Assembly: GCF_910589235.1 (NCBI RefSeq) | Contig: NC_060958.1 | Span: 459,501 to 523,500, forward strand | Source: Vespa crabro | Lineage: Eukaryota > Arthropoda > Insecta > Hymenoptera > Vespidae | Length of the DNA stretch: 64,000 bases | Reading direction: 5' to 3' | Shown: positions 38,406 to 51,492 of the stretch, in pieces | Layout of the letters: each line of letters opens with the position of its first letter | How positions within the stretch are numbered: position 1 is the stretch's first letter | Program-made: the position numbers and the translations under genes | The notes under the pieces: model-generated | The model's database searches: none | Told to the model about the DNA's origin: nothing | Seen by the model: the letters and a program-made list of their open reading frames with translations, nothing else

Positions 38406-38519
38406 AAGAACGAAACCGATGCACGCGTTACGTGTCGCGAAGAAAACAAAGAGGCGCGTTTGGTACGAGCCGTACGTGCTCACCGACGACTTTTAAGAAG
38501 AGAAGGAGGAGGAGAATAA
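38406..38519 (+). other. Candidate terminal exon, unidentified
   Basis: A poly(T) tract and a strong acceptor (gtggcctccttgcag) precede an open frame of 37 codons (KNETDARVTCREENKEARLV...) ending in TAA at 38517-38519. The segment is much less AT-rich than its surroundings. No upstream exon or homology is recognisable, and chance is possible. Confidence 0.2.
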
Positions 38520-41065
38520 GTCAGAAGGATTGAGGCACGCGTGTTCCGGTAAAATATATAACGCCGTTTAAACGTTTGCCTCGCCAAGGGAAACGAGGAG
38601 ATGCAAAGAGTTACATTTCGTTTCCCAACTAAACGAAAAGCTGATAAATTTGGATCGTCGAAATGCAACCTTTTGAATATGCGCATTTCACTAATAATAA
38701 ACTGTTCCATGTTAAAAGCGAACACTTTCAATCGATTATTCATTTTCGAAATGTTAGACCACGATATTTCGATACTTCGTTAGAAATAATTTTCTTTCTT
38801 TCTTTTTTGTTTTTTGCTTTTTCTTCTTTTCTCTTTTTACAATGAACAAATTTTATCCAAACGCTTTCCATTTTCCTAACGTAATATCTATCTCGAATAA
38901 TTTTTATATCGTTGTTTTTAACGTAGAAAGAGAGATTATTTTAAAATTAATTATTAACTTATCCGATTAATAATTAATAGATCTAAACAAACAACGATAA
39001 TATTTTCCATTGATAATATCGACAATACTTATTGGCTAATCAAAATATAAAATTTCGAGCAAGTTATGATTTAACAAAAACGATTTAATATTGGATAGAT
39101 TGTACTCCAATACAATTTCAAATAAGATAATTATAATTAATAATTGAAATTTTCAATGCGTCAAATCTTTCGTAATATTTATTCATTACGTTCATTGAGA
39201 TATAAAATTGGGATTTTAATAATATCTGGAAAAAAGAATTTTCTTAAAGTTGAGCGTATTGAAATACGGAGTATATTGGAAATGTTCTCTGTTATAAAAA
39301 GAAGAGAACAAAAAAAAAAAAAATAAGAAAAGGCTACGTAAGCATTCGAAAAAGTTCAATTTGCTGGCTGATGCAAAACGCACGAGGGAATCCTTCTCAC
39401 GCTCGTCGCGAAGAGTCACGAAGAATCGTGAGGAAATCATCATGATTTAATGAGTCATTGACACATCCTGTGACATCATACTCTTTATACTCAAAACTCA
39501 TCAAATATTATTAGCAACACAAGCAGGTCCTTATGCAATCGCAAATAATTTCTTTCATAATTTTTCTTTCCCCAAAATAACAACCTTCTATCCTGTTCTT
39601 CTTGATTTCTTTCTTTTGATTCATATTTTCTTTTTTCGTTTCTTTTTTTTTTTTCTTTTTCTTTCTTTCTCTTTTTTCTTTTTTTGTTTAATTCAACGAT
39701 AACTCATTCACGGCTATTTAACGATAATTACATTGTCGTACAATCTCGTATAATTTTTTTGAGATGTATTTATGGATCGCTTTAAGTTTATTTTAAATTA
39801 AGTATATTTTAATTATAAACGGAGCCCGCCGACGCATGGATTTACGTGTATAGTCATCGTCGCTCGCGCTTTACTGGATCGTCGAAAGAAAACCAAGCAA
39901 AAAGAAGACGTACGAGAGATCAGGAGGAGAAGGAGGAGGAGGAGGAGGAGGAGGAGAGGGGAAGGGAGGAAGGGGAGGAGGAGAAAAAGATATCCCCGTG
40001 CGTTTGCTCGAAAATAGAAACAGGCCTCGTTGACGGCCGACTACAAATTGTCCGCGTCATTGCCTTGCACCCTGCAAAACTGATTCTCTTCTTTCTTGGA
40101 CGGGGAAAAAAAACCAAAAAAAGAAAGAAAAAAATGTGAGAAAGAGAGAGAGAGAGAGAGAGGACACCCTTAAAAGGTGGGGAACGCGTCACAACGTCAG
40201 AAATCGAAGGGTATTTGTTTCTCTTCTGTTCTTTTTTTTTTTGTTGTTGTCTCCTTTTTTTTGTTCACCACCCCCATCCCCCCGGGGGGGGGAAGGCAAT
40301 ATCGAAAACGAAATAGCGGAATTATTCTAAAAGAATTTTCTTTATCATCCTTTTCTTTTTTTTTTCTCTTACGATCATTCGAAAATCATCTATTACGAAT
40401 TTTTCTTTGCCGAATTGAATTCGTTTCGCCATAATAATTTCCTTCCTGTTATGTGGATTAAGCTTATTACTTCTTTTGTTCCTTGTTTTTTTCTTCCTTT
40501 TCTTTTTTTTTTTTTTTTTTGTTCCTCTTACGTTAACATCATAAACAAATGTTGTGTCTTTTATAAAATTAACAAGGAGAGGTCTTTTTTGTTTGTACCT
40601 TATCCTGCAAAATTCAATCTTTTAACGAAACCATACGTTTTGTAATTTTGTATTTTAATTGTTCGAATATATAAAAGTTCTGTCGAATGAGGAGAGAAAG
40701 AGAAAAAAGAAAAAAAAAAGGAAGAAACAAAATTATATTGATGAAATATATTTTGCAACATTTGAATTTGTAACATTGTCTATCTAATGTGGGACATTTA
40801 AACGTTTTAGGTGGATAAGAACGTTAATTTGTAACGACGTGGCATCAACGATAATATTTATTACCCAACATTTTCATGGGCGGATTAAAAGGGAGTCAAC
40901 CGAACGGTATACTAACACGCACTTACGTTCGTTAAAACGGTCCCTTACAGTGTTCGACTAAATCCACTTCGTCGCTCGCATAACTCTCGCTCATCGACGT
41001 CGACCTTTTTATATCGTATTTCACCGACGTAGCGCGAACGATAGATCATTTTTTTTTCTTTTCCT

Positions 41066-41098
<33 letters not shown>

Positions 41099-42997
41099 CT
41101 TAACACGTCACAACCTCTTACCAAAATCAATCTCGCAAATAATTCTCTTCATTAGCGGCAATTAAAATAACAAATAAACTTATCGTTCACGTATATTTAT
41201 TTATTTATTTATTTATTTATGTGTGGGTTTTTTCTTTCTTTTTTTTTTTTTTTTCTTTATTTTGTTTTTCTTTTTAATAATTTTACGCCAAGATAGTAAA
41301 CGATTTTTAAATAATATATTTTCATTTAAATAATTGAATGAAAATTGTACAAATATTTCGATACTTATTATATACATGAAGAGACATTTAATAACATACG
41401 CTTTAAAACGTGTGAAAAATTGAAAATTTTAATCGATCATTTTGATTTATTTTCTTTAAAATAAAATAGCTCACCCTGTGTATATAGGTATGTATTATTA
41501 AATTCGAATTTTTATTAATATTTCCTCCTTTTTTTTTATTCATTCTTTCGAAAGAAAATTTTCCGCGAGAAAGAACGATGATGAGGTCCCATGGGACTTT
41601 GTTCCTTCAAAAATGTCACCATATTCATCAAAAAAAAAGAAATATTCATCATAAAAAAAAGAAAAAGGAACATGTTGAGAGAGAAGAAAGAAAAAAAAAA
41701 AAGTGACGTTAAAACGTAATCGTCTTTAACACCTCCGTTCTTAGAGACGTAAGAAACTATTTCCCAAAATAAATTCTCCAGGGACAATATTTAAACGTTC
41801 CGTTAATTATATTCTCATACGTCCCTTTTATTGCGTAGCATAACGAATACGTTATAATAATTAATTAAAAATTAATTAAAAACAAAAGAACTACCTACTT
41901 ACATATCTGATAAAATTCGTTAATGCATCTCGTTTGTAGTATTATTTTTTATTTTTTATTTTTTTTTTTCAATGATTAAAAACACGATAATAATTGTAAA
42001 TTATTTAAATTCATCAAATGGGCATCCTACGTAATACGAAACACTACACGATGATTTATAAACGCATAACTGATGACTTAATTACATCTATATATATATA
42101 TATGTGTGTGTAATATAATTCGTATTTCATTATTTTGACAAACGTAGATGAACAAAATATATTTTATAATGAAACAATACGGAAAAGTTGCTAATTGAAA
42201 AATCCTTTTAGGAATGGCATTAGTTTAATTTATTTATCTTTATTTTTTTTTCTTTTTTTTTTTCTCTCTCTCTCTTCTTTTATATAAAATTAAAGCAGAA
42301 AAAACGTAAGGATATTTATAGATTTTTACTTAGTTCTTTTTTTCTTGTTTTTGTTCTAATCGCCATAGTCGATGTCGAAGAGGAACAATAAAATATGAAT
42401 AAAAAATTCGGAAGACACGAGAACAGCTGTTGCGCGTTCGTTCAACGTAAGAGTTTCTTAAGAAATTTTCTACGTCGCGGGCCTTCGAGAGACGTTAAAC
42501 TCGTTCTAAATCGGTTTTCTTATGGGCACAGGTGGCACGATACAAAATAAAAATTTCTACTGTTAAAAACGAATATTTTCACTGAAACAATTTAATTCAA
42601 TTCAAATTAGATTCGATTTTCCAAATGATTAATATCAATTTATCTTTCGAATTTTTAAGACATTTTAGAACGAACAATAATAAAATATTACAATCCATAA
42701 ATCGCATAATACATTCCATGATTAAAATATTAATGATAAAAGTATGAATTTATATAATCTCTTTAAGTATAGATCTGATAACAATTCAATTTCGTTAATA
42801 AAATTAATAAAATTTAAATTAAACGTGCGATAAATTTATATATACATATATATCTACATATTTTTTTTTTTCAATCAAAATTAATTAACATTATAATTAT
42901 CGTATTTAATATCAATATCAACCAATATTGCAATTTGTACATGTCTCCCTTTTTACTTTGGAAATAATGATAAAGGAATATACTAATAATAATTATT

Positions 42998-43037
<40 letters not shown>

Positions 43038-43595
43038 TGGGGGATGAAAAATGGCCATCGGTGAGTTCGAGTCGCATGGAAAATAAAGTGCACGTGCTAT
43101 TCTTGCAGTCGATGCACGCACAGTGTTGACGCGGCTTTCTCTACGTTTTACGGGATAGGTAGGTATATTAAAACGCACACGGTGCACGTTCTGTTTGGAA
43201 AACAATGTTTCCGCAAACATCGCCGTCCATTGGTCCTCCCCCAACGTCCGGCCAGCAGCTATTTCTTTCTTTTTCCGTTCGCTCTGACCATTAATTTCGA
43301 ACATCTATGAATACTTTTTACTCGGACAAACGAAATGATTCAGACAATAAATTAATCATATTTCGATCTGATATCTACGATAATTAATATTAATTATAAT
43401 TAATATTAAATGCGTTGACTCGTTTCATAGATTCGTTAATGATTATTTTCATCGTTTCTTTGATGACATTATGTTTGTTAAATGGAATGTTAAAAACAAA
43501 ATTAAAAATTAAAGTATGTGTATATATATACATATACATGTGTAAAATAAATCTTATAGTATATTAATGCATAAAACTAATAATTTTTTTGTGTT

Positions 43596-43627
<32 letters not shown>

Positions 43628-43918
43628 TTTTTTCATTAATTGGACAAGAATGAGCTTCTTGTGATGGATTGAACGTCTGGAACATCGAATGACAAAAAGA
43701 AAAAGAAGGAGAAAGGTAATACGAAAAAAAAATAGATAAACAAATAAATAAATAAATGCGATTTATGGACGACAAACAATTTATTTTTATCATCATCTGT
43801 TCACAATTGGTACAGTGCACTTAACTAATTATTTACAGTGGTGAAAAAAACGTCAACGATAAGAACGTAAGATCGTTTAATAATAATAAAAATAATATTA
43901 ATTAATATTAATAATAAC

Positions 43919-43919
<1 letters not shown>

Positions 43920-43971
<52 letters not shown>

Positions 43972-43972
43972 G
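43920..43972. repeat. (TAA)n microsatellite
   Basis: About 17 perfect units with imperfect flanks. Confidence 0.93.
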
Positions 43973-44296
43973 TAATAATAATAGAGTTATTCAAATAATA
44001 ATCTAAGCGTCCTTATCGTCATAGTCTTTCATCTCTACGATAGAAGGACATATTGCTATAATTTTCGTAGAACATTTATACATCCTTCGTTACATTTCAT
44101 TGCAGTTATAATAAGTGTCGCTTTACAGTTCTGTTCTTTCTTTTCTTTTTTTTTTTTTTTTTATTTTTTTATTTATTTTTTTACTCGGATATTTTTAAAT
44201 AAATATTCGAATAGGTAAAGAAATAAGAGAGAAGAGATATCGTCGCGTTGACGAAAGGAAAGGAATAGGTTTACCGTGCAAATTGATAAGCATTCG

Positions 44297-44302
<6 letters not shown>

Positions 44303-44350
<48 letters not shown>
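44303..44350. repeat. (CT)n tract beyond FoxL2 3' end
   Basis: About 24 perfect units. Complementary in the same molecule to (GA)n at 44740-44785. Confidence 0.95.
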
Positions 44351-44353
<3 letters not shown>

Positions 44354-44737
44354 TTTATTCTCTCACATGACTCTCAGAGAAACGTTTCAATGGTTCGCGA
44401 CGATATATCCCGCACGTCGTCATCGCTCCCTTCGTTGCTTACCAGACTCATTCGTTTTCTCTTCGTCCTTCGTCGGTGTCATCTTCTCTCAAAAGACTCG
44501 AAATGGAACGCGGATGAAAATCCTAGAATATTTCGCTTCCAGTCATCCAGAAATAGGAAATATCGTATACGAATTCTCTTCGTTTCGATTTTCAATTCGT
44601 TTTGTTTCTATTTTCTTTTTTCTTCTTCTTCTTCTTCTAACCCTCATCCATCCCACAACCCCATATCCATTCCCTTTAAAGACGTCATATCTTTTAACAA
44701 AAATTATAAAAAAAAAAAAAAGAGAAGAAAAGAACGG

Positions 44738-44789
<52 letters not shown>

Positions 44790-44927
44790 AAGAAAAATTC
44801 GCGAATCCATTTGGCACGTATTCACGTACCAAAAGTAAAAAAAAAAAAAAAATCGGTTTTCCTTTTCTTTTTTCTTTTTTTCTTTTCTTTTTTTGTTTTT
44901 TCATATCGAATCGATTGATTAAACAGT
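44354..44927 (-). other. FoxL2: Probable FoxL2 3'UTR with a polyadenylation signal
   Basis: On the minus strand AATAAA occurs at 44359-44354, about 570 bases after the stop. The stretch contains (GA)n at 44740-44785, read as (CU)n in the message. A matching (CT)n at 44303-44350 lies just beyond the signal. The true end is not determined. Confidence 0.35.
44740..44785. repeat. (GA)n tract in presumed FoxL2 3'UTR
   Basis: About 22 perfect AG units, read as (CU)n in the FoxL2 message. Confidence 0.95.
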
Positions 44928-45085
44928 TCACATGAAACACTTCGATCGCGTTTGAAATTCGACGGAGGGAAAAGCTGGTGCGGTAACGCTCGATGGCACC
45001 GTTGTTCCCATCATGGTCGGTGGAACACCGCCGACGGCTGATGTCGATGCCGTGGTACTACCTGGTTCCTCTTTCACGTTCACCA
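44928..45085 (-). CDS. FoxL2: FoxL2 coding exon 7, C-terminus
   Basis: Acceptor catatatcacag, phase 1 (A|TG). Reads MVNVKEEPGSTTASTSAVGG ... FQTRSKCFM and stop TGA at 44930-44928. Contains a VKEE sumoylation consensus. Confidence 0.87.
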
Positions 45086-45360
45086 CTGTGATATATGTAT
45101 AAATCCATTGAATAATCTAATTAACGAGAATTAACACTTTCGCAGGACTTACGTCCCTCTCTCTATAATGTTACCAACGTTCATTCGAGGATTATCGTAG
45201 AATCGATAATAATATTAATCCTTTTAGCTAACAACGAGTGATATTCTTCTTCTTGCATTTCGTGAAAGAAAATTTAGAAATATCTCGAAAATTTCTTCGG
45301 ATATATGATTCTATTCTTCTACTCTTCTATAATACTAGTCGGGTGGAAGAAGATATCGGG

Positions 45361-45395
<35 letters not shown>

Positions 45396-46048
45396 AAAAA
45401 AAATTATGAAATGTTTACACATAAAAATTACATGGAGAACAAACAGTAAAAAGAAATCACATGAGAAATTAAAATGTCGATGTTATATTCACGAAAGTGT
45501 TAAATCGTCAACGTATTGTAAATGTTAAATGAAAATGAACTCACTTTCTGGCCAATAGCACCTTGCTGGCATCGTTTCAGTCGCCATACTGGTTTCGTGT
45601 CTTCTACCACATGCCGTGAAGGTGCTACCAAATGATCCACTGCTCATAGTTCCTGGTGATCCAGTCGTTCCACCTGGAACATCCAGGTAATTGCCTTGAA
45701 AAGCTTTGCACGGTCGTCTAATAACTCGCGAGCTCAAAGAACTGAAGTTCGGAGGATAGAGCAGAGACTCACTTAACGAAGTACTCAGTTGACTATAACC
45801 GTTCATCGTCGGTATCTGCATCGATTGCATCGATTGTAACTGTGGTTGAAGCTGCAAATTAGGAATTTAATAAAGAAAAGAAAACGAAACGTATAAAGAT
45901 AGTTTATTAATATATTTCTTACCGACTGACAATGACTGTAGGATAATTGTGGTTGCTGAAGACTCCATGCACTGAAACGAAATGTGGATATTCAATAATT
46001 GCAGAAGATTTTTCTTTCTTTCTTTCTTTTTTTTTTGTTTTTTTTTTT

Positions 46049-46088
<40 letters not shown>

Positions 46089-49000
46089 CATTTTCCGTCG
46101 TAGTATCGTTAATTTTATCGCATTTAATTTCGTGGATTAACAATGACGATCTGCAAAATCGTTATTGAATAATATTATCCCAGAACGGTTGGAAGTTAAA
46201 ATCGGGGAATTAATTAGATATTATATTGAAGAAAAAAAAAAAAAAAAAAAAAAAAAAAGAAGAAGAAGAAGACGAAGAAGAAGGAAAGAAAGCAAGCAAC
46301 ATAAATGATATGTTAAAAATATTATTTGATAAAGAAATACCTCGTATCGTATCGCGCGTAAGTAGTAGGTGCATAGGAAGATGGTGTATGGGCGAATAAA
46401 TTTCTAGGACCAAGATGGACATGTGTCGGCGAGAAAGGATCGCCAAAGATAGATTTGTGATAAGGAGCATTTCTGTATGGACGTTTCATACGTCTGCGTC
46501 TTCTGTAGTTACCATTTTCAAACATGTCCTCGTATTGGGGATCTACGTGAACGAAAAATGATTACCAATCGATTGTTATCAATTATTTAACAAAAAAAAA
46601 AAATTTGATTTCTAATCGACAATTTATTTCTGATATATTAATTATAAATTCTTTCTTTCTTTTTTTTTTTTTTTTTTTTTTTCCTTATAATTCTCAAAGA
46701 ATAAATTAAAGAAGTTTTAAGAAGGCAAAACTTTTATCATTGGAAAAAAAAAGAAAGAAAAAAAAAAAGAAAAAAGAAAAAGAAGAACAAACAGAAAACA
46801 GACTTGACATACCGAGAGTCCAAAAGTTGCCCTTCCTTTCGCCACCACCTTCACGTGGTACCTTGACGAAACACTCGTTCAATGATAAATTATGCCTAAT
46901 AGAATTTTGCCAGCCCTTTTTATTCTTCTCGAAATAAGGAAACTTGGCTGTGATATAAGCATAAATTTCGCTAAGAGTCGCCCTTTTTTGTGCACTGTGT
47001 TGTATCGCCATGGCAATCAGAGCAACATAACTGAAAGGCGGCTTGCTGGCTGTAGTTGAAGCAGGATTGCCATTACTATTGTTATTATTATTCGTTATAG
47101 TAGCTGTATTCGATCCAGCACTGTTTTCTGTACCAGCAGTAGGCGTTGATGGTGCAGAGGGTGTCGAAGGATTACTATTAGTCGTTGAACTATGAAGTCC
47201 TCCACTTGGGGAGGACACTTTGTCTTCCAGATGATGATGCTGTTGTTGTTGTTGCTGCTGTTGCTGCTGTTGTTGTTGTTGTTGTTGTTGGGATGGTGTA
47301 GAGGAGTGCATTGAAATCGTCGTATTCGGACTATGCAAGCTATGGTGTGAATGATGAAGACTCAAGGACGGATGATGAGTAGTTAGACTTTTGTTGATAC
47401 CAGTAGATACGGAAGATTCCAAATCTTTCGAAGCATTGATCATGTAACCATTTTGTAGATCCGACATAAAACTGCTCACTGCGGAAAATAATCAATATCT
47501 TTTGGATTATCTTAATAAAGTTTATTAAGTCTTATTATAGTTAGTTCTTAAAAACAATTGAAGCAAAACTAACCGTTCGTTAATCTACTATCGATTGATC
47601 AATTATATAGAAGAATCGTCATCAAAATAGATAGGATATGCGAGTGAAATGAAATCGATCGTTTGTTCGGGAAAAATCTTTTTCCCTCAATTTTTTGTTT
47701 TCATGCCTTCTACGTTCTCCCCATCTATCTTCCTTCCTCTTTCTCTCTCACTCCCTCGTCATCTCTTTTTACCACGCCGGCGGCGTGTACGTGGGTTATT
47801 GGTGTCCAATTACATCCCGTTCCAGTTACACGTGCCTCACTCTACCGATACACTCGACACCGCGTACGCGCTCGTTTCTAACTAAGAAACTACGAATTTT
47901 CCGATTTTGTTACACGGAAAATCCATTATTTCATATCGTTCGTTCGATTTAACACGAGCTTCACTTTAACGAATTCAAATTTGCCGCCAATGTTCTTTTA
48001 CCGACCGTCGGTAAAGAAAATCGAAATTGTATTTTTTTTTCTTTTTTCTTCTTTTTCTTTTTTCTTTTTTTCTTTTTTTCGTTCAAATTTTATACCATAA
48101 TTAATAAACCTATGATTAATTTCATTATGTTCCATAAAAAGGAGAAAACAATCGAGGAAATGCTATAATCAATCGTAATAATCGTACGTATAAGATAATG
48201 GCGTCTCGTGCTCGCGGGAGGTACGTAAGGTTTATTTATTTGAAAAGTGACGGATATAGGGGCATATAAGTCATTGCTATAGCCATGCTCGCATTAGTCA
48301 CGCTTCCAAGCACGGTCGAGCGTTCGCCGGTTGCCTTTTATCGCTTCGTATATCGGATATCTCGTACTAAACATCGGCTCGGTGCGCGCCTCGGGTGTCA
48401 GAGACAAGTTCCGTTTAAACGGTCCAATTGTTCTTCGCCTACACACGGGCCTGTGTACTAAAGAGATTTCTTAGAATCTCAATCGAAGGAGAACGCAGAA
48501 AATGCACGTACTACTTATTTCTTCTTTGAGTTATCGATCGATCGATCGATCGATCCATCGGTCTCCACTTTCAGGCTCGTCGATATCGTTTTACATTTTC
48601 CCCGTTTCAATTTGGATGAAGATTTATTATTGTTGTTTATTTATTTATTTATTTATTTATATTAATCGAAATGAATTTATCGAAAGAATATAATATATAT
48701 CTCACGATAAAAATGTTCCTTAATCGTTATTACTTATATAAGTATTCCTCTATGTCTAATTATTAATCGAATATTATGATATAACGTGTAGATAAGATTT
48801 TTAGTTCAATTTCAATAAAATTTTATGCCTTTTTTTTATATTACTTAAGCTGTATTTATATTATTATTATTATTTTATTTAATGTTTTTATTTTTATTTT
48901 GTATCATTGTTCGTCGTTGACTTTTATCATCGACGAGAAAGGTTAAAAAGTGGGTTATGCGAAAAGATAAGAACAAAGGGATGTGAAACACGAGAAAGGG

Positions 49001-50003
49001 GGCTAATCGTTTAGGTCAAAGGGAGAAATATGCGATCCTCGCTAAATGATTACGATAATTTTATCGAGCAAGGACCGATAAAGCTTTCTCGTTGACTGAA
49101 CACGCGAATAAAGTATGGGGGTGGAAGTGGAGAGGGAAGAAAGGAAGGAAGAGGATCGTACAGATATGCGATAGTCATAACACAAAACATCGATTAATCT
49201 CATCGTCGTTTATCGCCTTACTTAAGGTGACCTGGTACCAGCCATATATAATATATATATATATGTATATATTCCCTTTTAATTTTTTTTTTTAAATTAA
49301 CAATACATTTTCCCATTGTTGCTATTTATTTTCAACTTCCCCCTATTCCTTTCAAGTTCAATTAAAAGAAAAGTAAGAGAGAACGAGATGTAAAAATATA
49401 ATTCGTGTAAATTTTACTAAAGAAAAAAAAAAAAAAAAAAGAAAAGAAAGGAAAGGAAAAGATAAGAAAAAAGAAACAAAAAAAAAAGAAAATATTGAAC
49501 TTAACGTCAACACGTTAATAAATAATTAAAAGGAAATAATTTCTATTCGTAACGATGTTATAAAAATCATCAATGTTTTTTCTTTTTCCTTTTTTTTTTT
49601 TTTTTTCTTCTTTCTCCAATAGATATCGATCGGAGTGATCTATCGATCGGATCCATGAGCGAAGAGAGAAGTATACGGACGATCACTGTTATGACAACGA
49701 ACGGTCACGTTATCCCAGTTTTGAAAACAGTATTTCTCCTCGCTCTCACTAGGACGATACCGGTCGATCCGTACATTGGAGAAACGGAATACCATTTCGA
49801 TAGCGTCGCATTAGGGAGATCTTGTTTTCGTCCCCATCACAGTATGAACGAGGAGACACGTGTTCGTAACCCATTTCCAGAAGGCATCAGCCATGGACAA
49901 CGTCGAAGGAGATCTGATATCCTTCGAATTCGAAACATTGACGTAATTAATATCCCTCCTGCGATCGTACAAATTTTCTAACTAGGATAATACATTATTT
50001 TAT

Positions 50004-50055
<52 letters not shown>

Positions 50056-51417
50056 GAGAATTCCAATTAACAAACTCGACGTCATATTCGAATATTACGA
50101 AAAAAAAAAAAAAAAAAAACAAAAAGATTATCATCGTATAATTTTCTTATTACTCAATTTTATTATCAAACTTAACTCGTAAATATTTGTCTATATTTGA
50201 GAAAAGTAAATAGATGGATATTATGTTATGTTTATATTTTATGATTAACAATTTGTGATTATGAGAGATTTCCCATTAATCAGGAGCAATGACAGATAAT
50301 AGGATTAATATACTATGATACTGTTTGTTCTGACATAGTATATTAAGCTTGACAATGAATACATTTACTGTATCGTTCTAAAGGATACAATAATATCTAG
50401 ATATATAATGTTAAATTTACGTTTCTAAATTGATATTAGCTAACTAATATCTTATTCAATTTAGGTATTAGTATGAATTATTATTATAAATGAATAGGAT
50501 CAATTTCTTTTTTTTTTCCATTTACAAACATTGAATAATAAAGTAACGATGAAATTCAAATAGATCATTTATAATATCAATAAGTTTCTAAATTAGATTT
50601 CACTTATTGATCGATCGATCGATTGATTATGTTTCATAGATAAATATGACGAATGAGAGGCTGAAGAGAGGAAGATTGTCAGTCATCTTCGTTGCAGAAA
50701 ACGGCGGCATTCGCATTCCTGAAATGCTGCGAGTTCCACGAGGAATCGACGGCATCCGGTGCCGATAAGCGAAATACAATACTTAAATGACATCACTCTG
50801 TGAAATGGCAGAGACCTCCCTAACAGGAGCGACGACCAAAACGATCGGCGTTTCTTCTTCGAATCAGGATAATCACTCCTTTTCTCTCTCTCTCTCTCTC
50901 TCTCTTTTCTTTTTTTTCCTTTAAAAATCTCTCGAGTACTAACTCGAGTACTAACTCGTACCACAAACCATGAACTCATTTCACGTCCCACAAAATTTGC
51001 ATACTCGATGAAATGTCAGCTGAAGCGTCTTTTTTTTCTTGCTTTCTCTCTTTCTCTCTTTCTTTCTTTCTTTCTTTTCCGTTTTCTTTTTCTTTTTCTT
51101 TCTTCTTTCTTTTTCTTTTTCTTTTCTTCTTTTTCTTCTTTTTTTTTTTTTTTTTTGTACAAGGACAATACTTGCGAAACGTTGCAATAACTATTACGAA
51201 ATTGCAAATCTTCGAAAGTGCTGACGTTCATGTAATCGAGAGAAATAAAATATCCATGAATTATTGATTATTAATTAAATTGTGTAAAATCACGGGAGAT
51301 TATTTGTTTTATCTATGTGCCAAAATGGTTGGATATTATTTTCAATTAAAACGTGACAGGACGATTATCATTGTTAATAATAATGTTTTTTTGTTAATAT
51401 TTCGCTTGTTATTCGAA

Positions 51418-51492
<75 letters not shown>

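Larger units (their letters stand above)
37700..44300. other. Convergent intergenic region between COPB2 and FoxL2
   Basis: About 6.6 kb. It contains (CATA)n at 38003-38042, long poly(T) runs (41069-41099), (TAA)n at 43920-43972, (GA)n at 43000-43036, a C6G9 palindrome at 40278-40292, and less AT-rich islands at 38380-38660, 39820-40110, 42420-42540 and 43040-43300. Apart from a possible exon at 38406, I can support no gene here. Confidence 0.55.

Noticed and set aside
43040..43304. Possible tRNA-like B box (gttcgagtc) near 43065
   Set aside because: The flanking bases do not form a T stem, and no A box or acceptor stem fits. No tRNA could be supported anywhere in the window.
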